From: Nostoc sp. CHAB 5844
GTDB taxonomy: Bacteria > Cyanobacteriota > Cyanobacteriia > Cyanobacteriales > Nostocaceae
DNA: 64,000 nucleotides
NCBI RefSeq assembly: GCF_020829595.1
Contig: NZ_JAIVFW010000001.1
Span: 1-64,000, forward strand
Reading direction: 5' to 3'
Positions 17,612 to 27,428 of this stretch are shown here, piece after piece (the first letter of the stretch is position 1; every line of letters starts with the position of its first letter). Below the pieces are notes generated by a model. That model was not told where the DNA came from and made no database searches. It worked only from the letters and a program-made list of their open reading frames with translations. Position numbers and translations under genes: made by a program.

Positions 17612-18619
17612 TTACTTGGTGAATAAAAATCCGCGTCCTTGTACCCGAACACTTGCACTAGGAAAGTAGCTTTTTTGAGAATCTTGGTAATTTAGGTTAT
17701 TGTTTTGTACGCGAGCAAGTGCATTACCTCTGATGAAAACCTGTGCAAGTACTTCGTTGGCATCAATACAAGTAAAAAATCCACTTGCTACAGTACCTAC
17801 AAGTTTTGGACTGGCATTTGTACCAGGGCAAACTCCAGCAGTATTTGTGCTAATTGTAGGGCTGGTAGTACTAATATAATCAACTAAAGTAACTACAGGA
17901 TTGTTAGTACCATAATTTTGTCCGCTAGTTAAGGCAGTTTGCCATTGGTTCATTCTTTCTTTGAGGGTAGCACCAGTAATGTTTGGGTCAAGTGGAGGAG
18001 GATTAAAACCTGTATCACTTGCTAGTCCTACAGTATTAGCATTTGCAGCGTTGACTCTACCTCTAATTTGAAATCGGCCTATCCTTGCTTGCTTAGACCA
18101 AGTAGTGTTATTTCCACTTGTATTGTTAATTAAATAATAGGCAACTAATGAGTAAGCATAGCCATCATCTTTTACAGAATCAGTAGCTGAACTAACTCCA
18201 ACACTATCGGCAAGAAATTCCCGTTTCCAAAATACAAGTATTGGTTTACAAACATTTGCATCACTGCAATTAGTGGCTGTTTTGACTGGTGGTATTTGAT
18301 CTTGGATTCCTGACAGAGTGATATCTGTAGTATTTCGGTTCCTGGTTACTCCATCAGCATCATAAATATAAACGGCTTGCTGTAAATCGCGTGCTATGTA
18401 ATCAAGTGCTGCCTGTATTTCTTGCTCAGTTGTTGTCTTTGCTTGTTCTTGACGATCGCTATCTAAAATACTCATCATAAATAGCATTAAAGGCGTTATG
18501 ACTAGAAAAGCCAGAATCATCGCCACAAGCAATTCAATTAGTGTAAAACCATTGGTTTGATCATATTTTTTGAAATATTTTAGTTGAGTAATCAGGATAA
18601 ACTTTAGTGAACTCATCAT
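17612..18619 (-). CDS. hpsC: HpsC-like pseudopilin
   Basis: The 24-residue leader ends in NG, then FTLIELLVAMILAFLVITPLMLFMM with Glu29 at +5 of the mature protein. The next region (QEIQAALDYIARDLQQAVYIYDADG) is typical of PilW/GspJ-like minor pilins. The 335-residue length is long for a minor pilin because of a Ser/Thr/Asn-rich domain. The C-terminal region (VLAQVFIRGNALARVQ) is also conserved in type among cyanobacterial HpsC. It is packed between hpsB and hpsD with gaps of 43 and 38 bases. Confidence 0.9.
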   Translation of the reverse strand: MMSSLKFILITQLKYFKKYDQTNGFTLIELLVAMILAFLVITPLMLFMMSILDSDRQEQAKTTTEQEIQAALDYIARDLQQAVYIYDADGVTRNRNTTDITLSGIQDQIPPVKTATNCSDANVCKPILVFWKREFLADSVGVSSATDSVKDDGYAYSLVAYYLINNTSGNNTTWSKQARIGRFQIRGRVNAANANTVGLASDTGFNPPPLDPNITGATLKERMNQWQTALTSGQNYGTNNPVVTLVDYISTTSPTISTNTAGVCPGTNASPKLVGTVASGFFTCIDANEVLAQVFIRGNALARVQNNNLNYQDSQKSYFPSASVRVQGRGFLFTK

Positions 18620-18662
18620 GTTGCGGTTTCCCTTTTGTTCACAGGTAATTAATAATCAAGAT

Positions 18663-19406
18663 TCAATTACATTGACTAGTTGATGTTTTGAGTCGGGCGC
18701 AAAGATCACTATATTTAGGTACAATGTCGCTGACATCTGCTGTCATTTCTACTAATGGTGCTGTACTCTGACGCTGACTGAAATCTGATGTAAAAGTACT
18801 TTGTGTAGCCCTACCTTGACTACTACTTTGACTATCCGAATCGCTGTTTTTGCGTAGAGTTGCACTGTATCTGAAAGCATTAGCTCTATAAACGCGCAAC
18901 CCTAAAGAGTATCCTGTAATAGCTGAGTTACTGGTATTGCTGTTGTTTTGGTTGTAGCGAAAAGCTTGGACAACCATATCTGTGAGACTGTTAGTTTCGC
19001 AGTTATTAGTACTATCAAAATCTACACAATACAATGCTGATGTTGTTGGTGTTGTTGGTGCTGTGCAGTAAGCGTTAGAACCAGTACAAGTAAGAGTTCC
19101 TGTAGCTGTGGGTGCGGGATTAGTAGAAGGAGTATAGGTTCCACTCTCTGGTGGGGCTGTAACTTTTTGAGTGCGGACTGCATCAATGTACGCTTTAGCC
19201 GCTTGCGTTGCCAATTCCACCCGTCGAGATTGTACACGAACTGCCACAGATAGGGAAAGCACTGGAGCGATCGCTGCAAGCAAAATAGTTGCTACAAGTA
19301 TTGCTACTAAAGATTCGACAATGGTAAAACCTCCTTCGCTATGTATCTTAGATATTGCTTTCTCGGCTGCTTCAGCGGTTTGTTGTTTAGCTTGTTTCCC
19401 TATCAT
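18663..19406 (-). CDS. hpsB: HpsB-like pseudopilin
   Basis: The leader ends at Gly26, followed by FTIVESLVAILVATILLAAIAPVL with Glu31 at +5. The rest is a Ser/Thr-rich small domain with paired Cys (TCTGSNAYCTAP, YCVDFDSTNNC, DLCARLKTSTSQC) that suggest disulfides outside the cytoplasmic membrane. It resembles PilV/GspI-type minor pilins. It starts 34 bases after the hpsA stop, so co-transcription with hpsA is likely. Confidence 0.9.
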   Translation of the reverse strand: MIGKQAKQQTAEAAEKAISKIHSEGGFTIVESLVAILVATILLAAIAPVLSLSVAVRVQSRRVELATQAAKAYIDAVRTQKVTAPPESGTYTPSTNPAPTATGTLTCTGSNAYCTAPTTPTTSALYCVDFDSTNNCETNSLTDMVVQAFRYNQNNSNTSNSAITGYSLGLRVYRANAFRYSATLRKNSDSDSQSSSQGRATQSTFTSDFSQRQSTAPLVEMTADVSDIVPKYSDLCARLKTSTSQCN

Positions 19407-19440
19407 GGCAATTTACCCAATATGTACAAGAAACTGATTT

Positions 19441-22400
19441 TTAGTTGTTTGGTATGGATGTAAGAGTCGGACAGTCACTTGGGCGGTACCCATCGGGAGC
19501 TGCATACGCGGATGGAGATCCTGATGCCGGTTCAACAGCACAGAGCAATTTTTTTACCCAAATATCATCTCGGCTGACTTCTCTAAAGAACTCATTCGGA
19601 CGACCTGTTGACGGTAAGGTAAATCTTTGAGCAAACAAGTCTGGTTGTTCAGATAACAGGCCAACATCAAACCCCCATTTTCTTTCAGGTGGCGAGTAGG
19701 AAGGTAAAACACCATTACCGTTCTGAGTGGGGTAATTGTCTAAGGCGTAGTCGAAAAGACTCAAATTATCAGTTGCAGAAGCTGTGGTTGTGGTTCGGTC
19801 GCTAAAAATTGGTGCAATAGGCGCTGTGGCGTAGGCACTGCGTTTCAATTGAATAAAGCTGCCACTAATTTTGGCTGTTACGCTATCCCAGTTTTCTAAG
19901 AACCGCACTAAGTTTTGCAAACCTGCTGAGACTTCCTCTGGTCTACTAGGACTGTTACCTAGTACAAAGGTCGCATTAAATGTAGTACCAGTATTGGGTG
20001 TGGGAATTTGTAGCCAATGAGACCTAAAATCATCTGCGCTTGATACTGTTGTTCCATCAGTTCTGATATTAGCGTTGTTCAACGCACTGGTACTTCCTGC
20101 GTTGTGAATTTGCAACACAGGCACTAAACGCGGCTGATCAGTAGGATCACTGGGAGTTTGATAAAATAGGGACTGATTATTGTTGTGGCTTACATTAGCA
20201 AGGGCAGTAGGATCACTAGCATTTGTCGCTATAGTTCTAAACCACAAGGCACTGTCTCCCTTCTGACCATAATGAGTTCCTTCTGTTAAACCAGTGGTAG
20301 CATAACTGCATCCATTTTTATCGAATGTATTACCTGTGGTATCAAGAGGACAACCTATCCCTATAGGTTTATAAATGTTTGGACTTGTACTTACAGTAAT
20401 TAGTTGGTTAATGTTATTGCGTGCAAAGGCGACTCTACGGGGGTAGCGTTTATCTGCTGTAACTAACGCTGATTTAGTACCTGTATCACCAGCACCAAGC
20501 CTGTCTCTAATACTCTTGCTAGGTGTACCAAATCCAGTAGACCAGCTTAGTTCGCTGTTTGTCAGTATGTTGTCTGCACCAGCTACATTGGAACCACGAG
20601 CAGTAATGATGGCTTTACCTAATTGATAGGTTTTAATATCTTTCTCAAAGAAACTTCGACCCTCACCAATGCTGGTGTCGGTTGTGTCGCCGTCCCCATT
20701 CCAATCTAATGAAGTTTCTCCAATGTCGGTTGTGTCGCCGTCCCCATTCAAATCCAATGAAGTTTCTCCAGTGTCGGTTGTGTCACCGTCCCCATTCCAA
20801 TCTAATGAAACTAAGTCTGCTAAGTCTTGATCGCCATTCATATCAAACCCAACCACCCAATCACTCTGAGTGCATTGCTCAATTAAATCTTTACGGCACA
20901 TTTCCATGACATACATAGGGTAATCATCAATTCGTCGTTGAATTGGTGTTACACCGTTGCGTGCATAGGAACCTGCATTTGCTGTAGGGAAATTCTTATC
21001 AGGTGTACTGGTTCGCCACCAGCTTGCATTGGTAGCAAAATAGTTTTCCCAAAAGCCATTTTTTAGTCGGTTTGCTCTGGCGGGATCAGTAACATCAACT
21101 GCAATACCACTATTATTGTTGAGGTTATAGTCACCATCACTACGGAAACCATCTATAAAACCTTCAGTTGGCAATGTCCCAGATAATAGAGTCATTGAAT
21201 CGGCAATGATAGTTGCTGGTCGCCAGTAATCGCCTGAAGTAGTCGGACAACCACCTCTGTTGGGACGACAAGCGAATCGTGTTTCTGCTGTACTGCGAAG
21301 GTAGAAGCCGGTAGTTGGCTCTTTTTCTGTAAATTCTTCTAGTTCCGCTGTACTGCCTAGACTAGGTTGGTGTACGTTAAATTTACCTTTGATATACGCA
21401 GGCAAATTAGTAACTAAAATTAAACCTTTTTCTTTAGCAATGTAAGTGTTGTTATTTGTGCTGGGGTTTCTTGCCAAAGTCTCGCCATTGATGAGACGGA
21501 TACCATTTGGACGACGTTTGGGGTCAAGCTTAAAATCTGTGGGGCTGAGTAATTCTGAACGTAAGACATCGTTGATGTCATTTTCGTTGTAAGACTCACT
21601 TGCATCCCGCAGAGCATCTTCCCTAGAGGCATAAATAATGCCGCTATAAGGCAATAAATACTCGTTTGTTGCTATGGCAGTACTGCCTAACTGACCTAAA
21701 TCAATATCAGTTACGCGAATTTCTAAAGGTTGACGCTGTTCTAAGTCGAGGTCGTATGTGGTTGATGTGCTGGATGCGCTGATCTGCTTTGCTTCTCTTG
21801 CATCTAAGAAAGTTGCTTCTTTGATTGCACCATGAGGAGGCTTGTTAGTTAATGTGGTAGCAAAACCAGATTCATTATTCAGAATTGAAATAGCACAAAG
21901 AGCGGTATCAATTGCGGAATAGTCAGCTAACTGTAAGCCTGTGCTGGGTACTGTAGTACCACTACCAATTTTCCCTAGAGCATCTTGTAATGGTTTATTT
22001 GCCCAACGTCCATTGGGGAACTTTAACTTAGCTTGTCGTTGCAGAAGAGCTTTATTGGTTGTAAATGTGTTTCTGCCAGGATAAGCGTAAACAATACCAT
22101 TATTAGATTTACCGCCAGTAGCAGCATTCCAAGGCAAATTGACTATTGTCGGTGTAGCAGGAGGAGGCGGAGTAACAGTTAAACCAGTTTTATTCTTACT
22201 TGTGGTTGCATCTGTTGGGTCATAGTAGCTACTTACACAAGCTATTGGTTCTTGGTCAATGCCGTAGTCGACTTTATAGTGATAAACTGCTGTAGCTCGC
22301 ATGAGTAAATCACCTTTTAAATTCGGTGATGCTTGGCTAGACATCGGCATGGTATCAGACCAGACAGGTATATCACTAGTAGTATCAGCAGGCGTAGGAT

Positions 22401-24477
22401 CTGGTGGATCAGGAAGAAAAGAATTCGTTGGGCGATTGTAGGAAGCACCTGTTGTTGTGCTACCAACGTCAGGGTCATCAACATAGATACCAGCACCTGT
22501 GACTATTCTGACTCCGCCTACACTGTCTAAATCATTGATAGGATTTTCAGCTGCTTTTTCTTCCCAAAAACCATTGCGGTCTGAGATACCTAAGTCTGCG
22601 ATCGCTTGAATTTGGGTATTACGCCATCTTTGCTGATTTTGTGCTGGATCAGGAGAAGGTGGTTCAGTCCAGTTAACACTAGCGCCAGAACTATTTTTAA
22701 CGAAATCTTTACCATCTGAACCAACATATTGGCCATTGAACAACCATCTAGCGGGTAGGTTGTTACCAACAAAGGCGCGATCGCCCAAATACATTTGAAT
22801 GCCTTTTTGCTTTTGAAAAGTTGGATAGGTTGCAGCTAGTCTAGTTTCGTTCAGGGTAATAGTAGTACCAGTTAATTGATTACTACTGTTGATTGGTTCT
22901 CTCCAGGTTGCCTGCGGAGTTAGATTGGCAGTAATAGCGGTATATCCAGTTGTTGCTCCCGTTCCACTAGCATCAGCTACTTCTGCAAAAGGAACTCGTC
23001 GTGTCCGATTTCTCAGATAAATTTCAACTTCATCAGCCAAAACGTTTTTAGCTGTAACAGCATCATCAGTATTTTTTACTTTAGCTGCCACATTTCTTTT
23101 CACATCTTCTGGATATCCACTGCCGTTAACAGCAGTTATCAGGGTACTACCACTAGTCGCACTCTGACAGGCTGTACATAAAGCCAGCCCATCGGTTTTC
23201 ATTTGAGCAATACGTTTGTTATATGCCTGATCGTTGAATCCAATGAGTGAACCACCAGAACTACTTGTAGATCTTTCAGTACTATTAATCTGTGCTGTAG
23301 TGATAGTTTCGCCAAACCCTCGATAAAGGTCAATGGTGACAGCGTTCTGATCTGTAGTCTGGTTAACGTTTCCAGTACCTACATTACCTCCAACACTAAT
23401 TAGTCCATTTTCTTGATTATAGAAACAGGATGTTTCACTACTAACTTGCCGCAAAACGAGGCTACCGCCACCTCTTCCTACTAATAAGTTACCGTTTGTG
23501 TGAATTCTGCCATTCAGTAATAAGTCTGTATTACCTACTATAATGTCTAAGTCATTTTCAAACCAAACAGCATTATTTGGTAGAGGAACACGACTGCGGT
23601 CTTGTTGAAATTCTAATGCGGCAACACTTTTGTTACCTTTGTATGATTCGTATTGACTTTGATTAGTAGTAATTGCGTTATATGCCGCTTGTGTTATTGG
23701 TACATTAACGGTGTAAACAAAAAAACTCTTACCAAGATTACCGCTTTGAAGTTGATACCAACTGGAGTTACCGACTAAGCTAGAAAAACCAGCAGCGGTG
23801 CTACATTGCTGATTTGTGAAAGCATTATCCATTGGTGGCGTTCTAGCTTCCAATGCGTTTCTTTCACGATTAAACTGCCCTGTGGAAGTGTTTCTGGTGG
23901 GTGTGCGGAAGTAAATTCCATACAAAGTGAAAGTATCTTTTTTGCCGTTATTATCTGTATCAACAGCATATTTCCAAGCAGTTTTTAATGTTTCATCACT
24001 CTCTAATACGGTATTAGCTTGGATAGTACTATCACCGTTAATATCAAAAGCAAGTTTCAATGGAGTTTCATCACCTAATTGATATTTATCTTTTTTTAAA
24101 GCATCATATAAAGCGCTATCACTAGGAGTTCCTCGTGGTAGTGTTGGATCTTCAAGTAGAGCATCTATTTTAGCTCTAGCACGGTCAATTGCTGGAGTAG
24201 CAGCATTAAGAACTACCTCATTAACTCTGACATTACTAGCATTTTTAGATCGCTCAAAAGACCGAAATAAAATCGCTGTAGTTAGTAATACAACAACCAA
24301 AGCTACCATTGCCACTGTAGGCAAAACAAAACCAGCATTAGCTGCACTTCGGCGCTTTTTGGTCAGAAATAACGTTCGCAGTAGCCAAATAATTTGCTTT
24401 TTAATTGCAGTCAAAAAATGCGGTTTCAGCTTAAATATTTTTTTTATAAACTTGAATAGCTGGCGTTTAGATGACAT
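19441..24477 (-). CDS. hpsA: HpsA, giant hormogonium polysaccharide-associated protein
   Basis: This 1678-residue protein heads the hps locus. A 49-residue basic leader (ending KKRRSAANAG) precedes FVLPTVAMVALVVVLLTTAILF, a pilin-like hydrophobic helix. Position +5 is Thr54, not the usual Glu, so prepilin peptidase might cut it but normal pilus assembly contacts would be missing. The large exterior region is Thr/Asn-rich with scattered Cys. Near residues 1215-1270 lie repeated DxNxDxD motifs (DMNGDQD, DWNGDGD, DLNGDGD) of the dockerin/EF-hand calcium-binding type, three of them in a 16-residue tandem repeat. Family members are required for Nostoc motility, but their molecular function is unknown. 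Confidence 0.92.
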   Translation of the reverse strand: MSSKRQLFKFIKKIFKLKPHFLTAIKKQIIWLLRTLFLTKKRRSAANAGFVLPTVAMVALVVVLLTTAILFRSFERSKNASNVRVNEVVLNAATPAIDRARAKIDALLEDPTLPRGTPSDSALYDALKKDKYQLGDETPLKLAFDINGDSTIQANTVLESDETLKTAWKYAVDTDNNGKKDTFTLYGIYFRTPTRNTSTGQFNRERNALEARTPPMDNAFTNQQCSTAAGFSSLVGNSSWYQLQSGNLGKSFFVYTVNVPITQAAYNAITTNQSQYESYKGNKSVAALEFQQDRSRVPLPNNAVWFENDLDIIVGNTDLLLNGRIHTNGNLLVGRGGGSLVLRQVSSETSCFYNQENGLISVGGNVGTGNVNQTTDQNAVTIDLYRGFGETITTAQINSTERSTSSSGGSLIGFNDQAYNKRIAQMKTDGLALCTACQSATSGSTLITAVNGSGYPEDVKRNVAAKVKNTDDAVTAKNVLADEVEIYLRNRTRRVPFAEVADASGTGATTGYTAITANLTPQATWREPINSSNQLTGTTITLNETRLAATYPTFQKQKGIQMYLGDRAFVGNNLPARWLFNGQYVGSDGKDFVKNSSGASVNWTEPPSPDPAQNQQRWRNTQIQAIADLGISDRNGFWEEKAAENPINDLDSVGGVRIVTGAGIYVDDPDVGSTTTGASYNRPTNSFLPDPPDPTPADTTSDIPVWSDTMPMSSQASPNLKGDLLMRATAVYHYKVDYGIDQEPIACVSSYYDPTDATTSKNKTGLTVTPPPPATPTIVNLPWNAATGGKSNNGIVYAYPGRNTFTTNKALLQRQAKLKFPNGRWANKPLQDALGKIGSGTTVPSTGLQLADYSAIDTALCAISILNNESGFATTLTNKPPHGAIKEATFLDAREAKQISASSTSTTYDLDLEQRQPLEIRVTDIDLGQLGSTAIATNEYLLPYSGIIYASREDALRDASESYNENDINDVLRSELLSPTDFKLDPKRRPNGIRLINGETLARNPSTNNNTYIAKEKGLILVTNLPAYIKGKFNVHQPSLGSTAELEEFTEKEPTTGFYLRSTAETRFACRPNRGGCPTTSGDYWRPATIIADSMTLLSGTLPTEGFIDGFRSDGDYNLNNNSGIAVDVTDPARANRLKNGFWENYFATNASWWRTSTPDKNFPTANAGSYARNGVTPIQRRIDDYPMYVMEMCRKDLIEQCTQSDWVVGFDMNGDQDLADLVSLDWNGDGDTTDTGETSLDLNGDGDTTDIGETSLDWNGDGDTTDTSIGEGRSFFEKDIKTYQLGKAIITARGSNVAGADNILTNSELSWSTGFGTPSKSIRDRLGAGDTGTKSALVTADKRYPRRVAFARNNINQLITVSTSPNIYKPIGIGCPLDTTGNTFDKNGCSYATTGLTEGTHYGQKGDSALWFRTIATNASDPTALANVSHNNNQSLFYQTPSDPTDQPRLVPVLQIHNAGSTSALNNANIRTDGTTVSSADDFRSHWLQIPTPNTGTTFNATFVLGNSPSRPEEVSAGLQNLVRFLENWDSVTAKISGSFIQLKRSAYATAPIAPIFSDRTTTTASATDNLSLFDYALDNYPTQNGNGVLPSYSPPERKWGFDVGLLSEQPDLFAQRFTLPSTGRPNEFFREVSRDDIWVKKLLCAVEPASGSPSAYAAPDGYRPSDCPTLTSIPNN
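20676..20815 (-). repeat. three 48-bp tandem repeats within hpsA
   Basis: Units begin at 20676, 20724 and 20772 and differ by few bases; the third diverges after about 20808. On the coding strand each encodes a 16-residue unit of the form D-W/L-NGDGDTTD-T/I-GETSL. The unit holds a DxNxDxD loop, so copy number changes would alter the number of putative calcium sites without shifting the frame. Confidence 0.9.
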
Positions 24478-24862
24478 AGCTAATTTCCTATCAACTAGTT
24501 TGTTGCGAATCTATTTTCTGGCAATTACGAACTTTACCTATTGAGTAAACCCACAGGTAAAATTAGAAATTTTATTAAAGTTAATAGTTGCTCTGTTTAA
24601 CTAACTCCTCAACGCAGTAAAACACCAGACAATGATGTTTAAGTTATATCATTGCTCAACTTTTTAGATTTTTCGGAAAATACTGATTTTTCCAATTAAA
24701 TGATTTTGTTGCTGATATGGGATAAAATACTGATGCTTCATATTAGCTTTAAAAATATGGTTTGCATTTGAATGCAATTTTATGAAGCTGTGTTTAGCAA
24801 GATAAGCTTAGGTTACCCAACTTTAAAATAAACATATCAATTGAATGTAAAGAATATAAAGT
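24478..24862. other. hpsA upstream region
   Basis: About 385 AT-rich bases lie between hpsA and the rpmB terminator. No open frame is supported. This must contain the promoter of the hps locus. Several AT-rich boxes are present, but none can be assigned to a specific sigma factor by eye. Confidence 0.45.
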
Positions 24863-24892
24863 AATTAAAAACCTCCCAGCAATAGGGAGGTT
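24863..24892 (-). terminator. rho-independent terminator downstream of rpmB
   Basis: On the minus strand an 8-bp GC-rich stem (aacctccc / gggaggtt, arms 24870-24877 and 24885-24892) with a 7-base loop is followed by TTTTTAATT. It lies 170 bases past the rpmB stop, separates rpmB from the hps locus, and is the clearest terminator in this part of the window. Confidence 0.85.
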
Positions 24893-25064
24893 AATAGAAT
24901 CAATATTTTGAATGTTGAATGTGAATTCAACGAACCTCTGTGTTTTATCTCACAAAATTATGAGGCAGAATAACTGAAAACCCAGGTTTTATTTTCCAGT
25001 TGTACAAATAGAAGGGTTGAGAGAAGTAAATATTGTCATCGTCAAATTCACTTTGCTTAAGGGT

Positions 25065-25301
25065 TTAGTAATGGTTCAGGTTAATACCTGCTTCTTTAGC
25101 CATTGCTTCTAAACCTTTGACTTCTAAGGTTTTGATGGCTTTGGTAGATAGCTTAAGTTTTACCCAGCGATTTCCGCCTTGCCACCAGACGCGCTTAGTT
25201 TGGAGGTTGGCCTGTTGAAGACGCTTTGTACGGCGATGAGAGTGAGAAATTGCAAAGGCGTTATTTGCCTTCTTACCAGTTAGTTCGCAGCGACGAGACA
25301 T
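25065..25301 (-). CDS. rpmB: 50S ribosomal protein L28
   Basis: L28 is a small basic protein of the large ribosomal subunit. The 78-residue sequence begins [26 protein letters not shown] and continues [27 protein letters not shown], matching the family throughout. Length is normal. It is a single gene, transcribed like htpG but 156 bases downstream of it, and has its own terminator at 24863-24892. Confidence 0.98.
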   Translation of the reverse strand: MSRRCELTGKKANNAFAISHSHRRTKRLQQANLQTKRVWWQGGNRWVKLKLSTKAIKTLEVKGLEAMAKEAGINLNHY

Positions 25302-25418
25302 AGCTAATTTTGATTTTAGATTTCAATACAACCTTTCTATTTTAGAGCCTCGCAAACAGAACTGGGAGAGTTAGCTGCTAATACAGTTCAGTTAAGGCTA
25401 TGGGTGAGATTTGCTCAT

Positions 25419-25450
25419 CTGTGGAGACGTTGCACTGCAACGTCTCTACA
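25419..25450. repeat. palindromic repeat of the agacgttgca family
   Basis: The sequence 'gagacgttgca' and its complement 'tgcaacgtctc' are separated by one to three bases, forming a near-perfect hairpin just past the htpG stop. The same family appears inside the twin elements at 48239 and 54736 and as a half-site at 47730-47745. It could act as a terminator-like structure for htpG. Confidence 0.75.
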
Positions 25451-25457
25451 AAAGTTA

Positions 25458-27428
25458 CTACTTAGTAGCTTGTTCTGTCAGCTTGGTGAGTACATCATTT
25501 GAGCGCTCGACGAAAGATTTCATTCCTTCAGCGTCAAACCCTTTCTGAGACATGAGCGCCAAATCATAAACGTGTTGACAAATTAAATTGACTAGCTGAC
25601 CTGTGGGTGATTCTGCACCGTCTTGAATAATACTGCCTTGGCTGAGATTTGTCAGATTTTGAATTAAGGGATGGGCAGTATTTACTAGCAGAATATGGTC
25701 TTCGGGAAATTCTGCGCTTTGCTGCTGCATCATGGCATTCATTTCTCGCAGGCGGCGGAGAATTTCTGGTAACAGCACCATTGCCGGAGGTGTCCCTTGA
25801 GGATCATCGGATTTTAATGCTTCGGTGCGAATGTTAACTTTGGGTTTGTTGAGAGCTTTTTCAAATAGCTCTTTGATGATTTCACTCTTGGTTTTGTTGG
25901 TTTTGGGGTCAACGATTTCGCCAGCTTTGTCTTTATCGAGCAGGGTATTATCTAAGTCGGAATCTACGCGAGTAAATTTGACATCGTTATATTCCCGCTC
26001 CAAGAAGTTGATAAAGTGGGTGTCGATGAAGGAGTCCATAAACAGAACTTCCAAGCCTTGGTTTTTGTGTAGTTCTATGTAAGTGGCTTGGCTGGCTTCA
26101 TCGGTGCTGTAGAAAACGCGGTTCTCGTGGCGTTCTTTGTTGCGTTCTAAGTATTCTTTGATGGTGGTGTAGGGGAGACTGCTGGAGGTGGCAGGAGTGA
26201 CATCTTGCCAAGCATCACCTTCTTGGGACTGTACTTCAACTGCGGGAGTTTCAGCAGCTTTTTGATCAAAGTTAGCGGTGGTACGGAAGATGATAATTTC
26301 TTCGACTTGTTTTTTAAATTTTTCGTCGTTGAGAGTGCCAAATTTGACGAAAGTGCCGAGATCCTTCCAAGCATTAATGTACTGCTCGCGGTCATCGCGG
26401 TAAAGTTCTTTGAGGCGATCGCCTACTTTCTTAGCTATATAATCGCCGATTTTACGTACTGTGCGATCGCCTTGTAAGGCACTGCGCGACACGTTCAAAG
26501 GAATATCGGTACTATCAATTACCCCTCGCATCGGCATCAGGAATTGCGGAATGATTTCTTCGCAATTATCGCTAACAAAAACTTGATTGCAGAATAATTT
26601 GATTTGCCCTTTCGTGACATCCACATCTGGGCGCATTTTGGGAAAATACAGAATGCCGTTGATAATAAAAGGATAATCTGTGTTCAAATGTACCCAGAGC
26701 AACGGTTCTTCTTGGAAAGGATAGAGATAGCGGTAAAACTCTAAATAATCTTCTTTAGTTAAACTGCTGGGAGACTCTCGCCAAGGTGCTTTTTGTCTGT
26801 TTAATACTTCACCATCCAGCTTGATGGCTACTGGCATGAAGTCACAGTAGGTCTTGACGAGATTTTTGATTCGTGCTGACTCTAGATACTCCTCTTCATC
26901 TGGCATGAGGGTGAGAGTGATGGTAGTACCGCGAGTAGTACGGGGAGACTCTTCTAGAGTGAACTCTGGCGAACCATCGCAACTCCAGTGAACTGCTTGT
27001 AATCCTTCCCTGTAAGATAATGTATCAATTTCTACCTTCTTTGCCACCATAAAGGAAGAGTAAAAACCCAAACCAAAATGACCGATAATCGGTTGGTCTG
27101 CTTTCCCCTGATATTTGTGGATAAACTCTTCCGCACTTGAAAAAGCAACTTGGTTAATATATTTTTTGACTTCCTCTGCTGTCATCCCAATACCATTATC
27201 GGTAATGGAAAGAGTCTTTTTATCTTTATCGATGGCAATTTGAATTTCTGGTTCGCCTACATCGCCACTGTATTCTCCAGCGCGGGATACCATTTTTAGC
27301 TTTTGGATAGCGTCTACAGCATTGGAGACTAATTCCCGTAAGAAGATTTGATGAGCTGAGTAAAGAGACTTTTTGATAATCGGGAAAATATTTTCAGTAT
27401 GTATACTGATAGTTCCTTGTTCAAGCAT
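25458..27428 (-). CDS. htpG: molecular chaperone HtpG (Hsp90)
   Basis: HtpG is the bacterial Hsp90, an ATP-driven dimeric chaperone of the cytosol. The N-terminal GHKL ATPase domain shows SLYSAHQIFLRELVSNAVDAI, SITDNGIGMT and GHFGLGFYSSFMVA. The middle domain has RGVIDSTDIPLNVSRS. The C-terminal region ends in a dimerisation segment with no MEEVD tail, as in bacteria. The 656-residue length is typical. The gene has its own divergent promoter region facing the methyltransferase at 27643. No CIRCE element was recognised. Confidence 0.97.
   Translation of the reverse strand: MLEQGTISIHTENIFPIIKKSLYSAHQIFLRELVSNAVDAIQKLKMVSRAGEYSGDVGEPEIQIAIDKDKKTLSITDNGIGMTAEEVKKYINQVAFSSAEEFIHKYQGKADQPIIGHFGLGFYSSFMVAKKVEIDTLSYREGLQAVHWSCDGSPEFTLEESPRTTRGTTITLTLMPDEEEYLESARIKNLVKTYCDFMPVAIKLDGEVLNRQKAPWRESPSSLTKEDYLEFYRYLYPFQEEPLLWVHLNTDYPFIINGILYFPKMRPDVDVTKGQIKLFCNQVFVSDNCEEIIPQFLMPMRGVIDSTDIPLNVSRSALQGDRTVRKIGDYIAKKVGDRLKELYRDDREQYINAWKDLGTFVKFGTLNDEKFKKQVEEIIIFRTTANFDQKAAETPAVEVQSQEGDAWQDVTPATSSSLPYTTIKEYLERNKERHENRVFYSTDEASQATYIELHKNQGLEVLFMDSFIDTHFINFLEREYNDVKFTRVDSDLDNTLLDKDKAGEIVDPKTNKTKSEIIKELFEKALNKPKVNIRTEALKSDDPQGTPPAMVLLPEILRRLREMNAMMQQQSAEFPEDHILLVNTAHPLIQNLTNLSQGSIIQDGAESPTGQLVNLICQHVYDLALMSQKGFDAEGMKSFVERSNDVLTKLTEQATK

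Noticed and set aside
20676-20815. Regular 48-bp repeats considered as a CRISPR array
   Set aside because: The repeats are directly adjacent with no spacers and lie in frame in hpsA.
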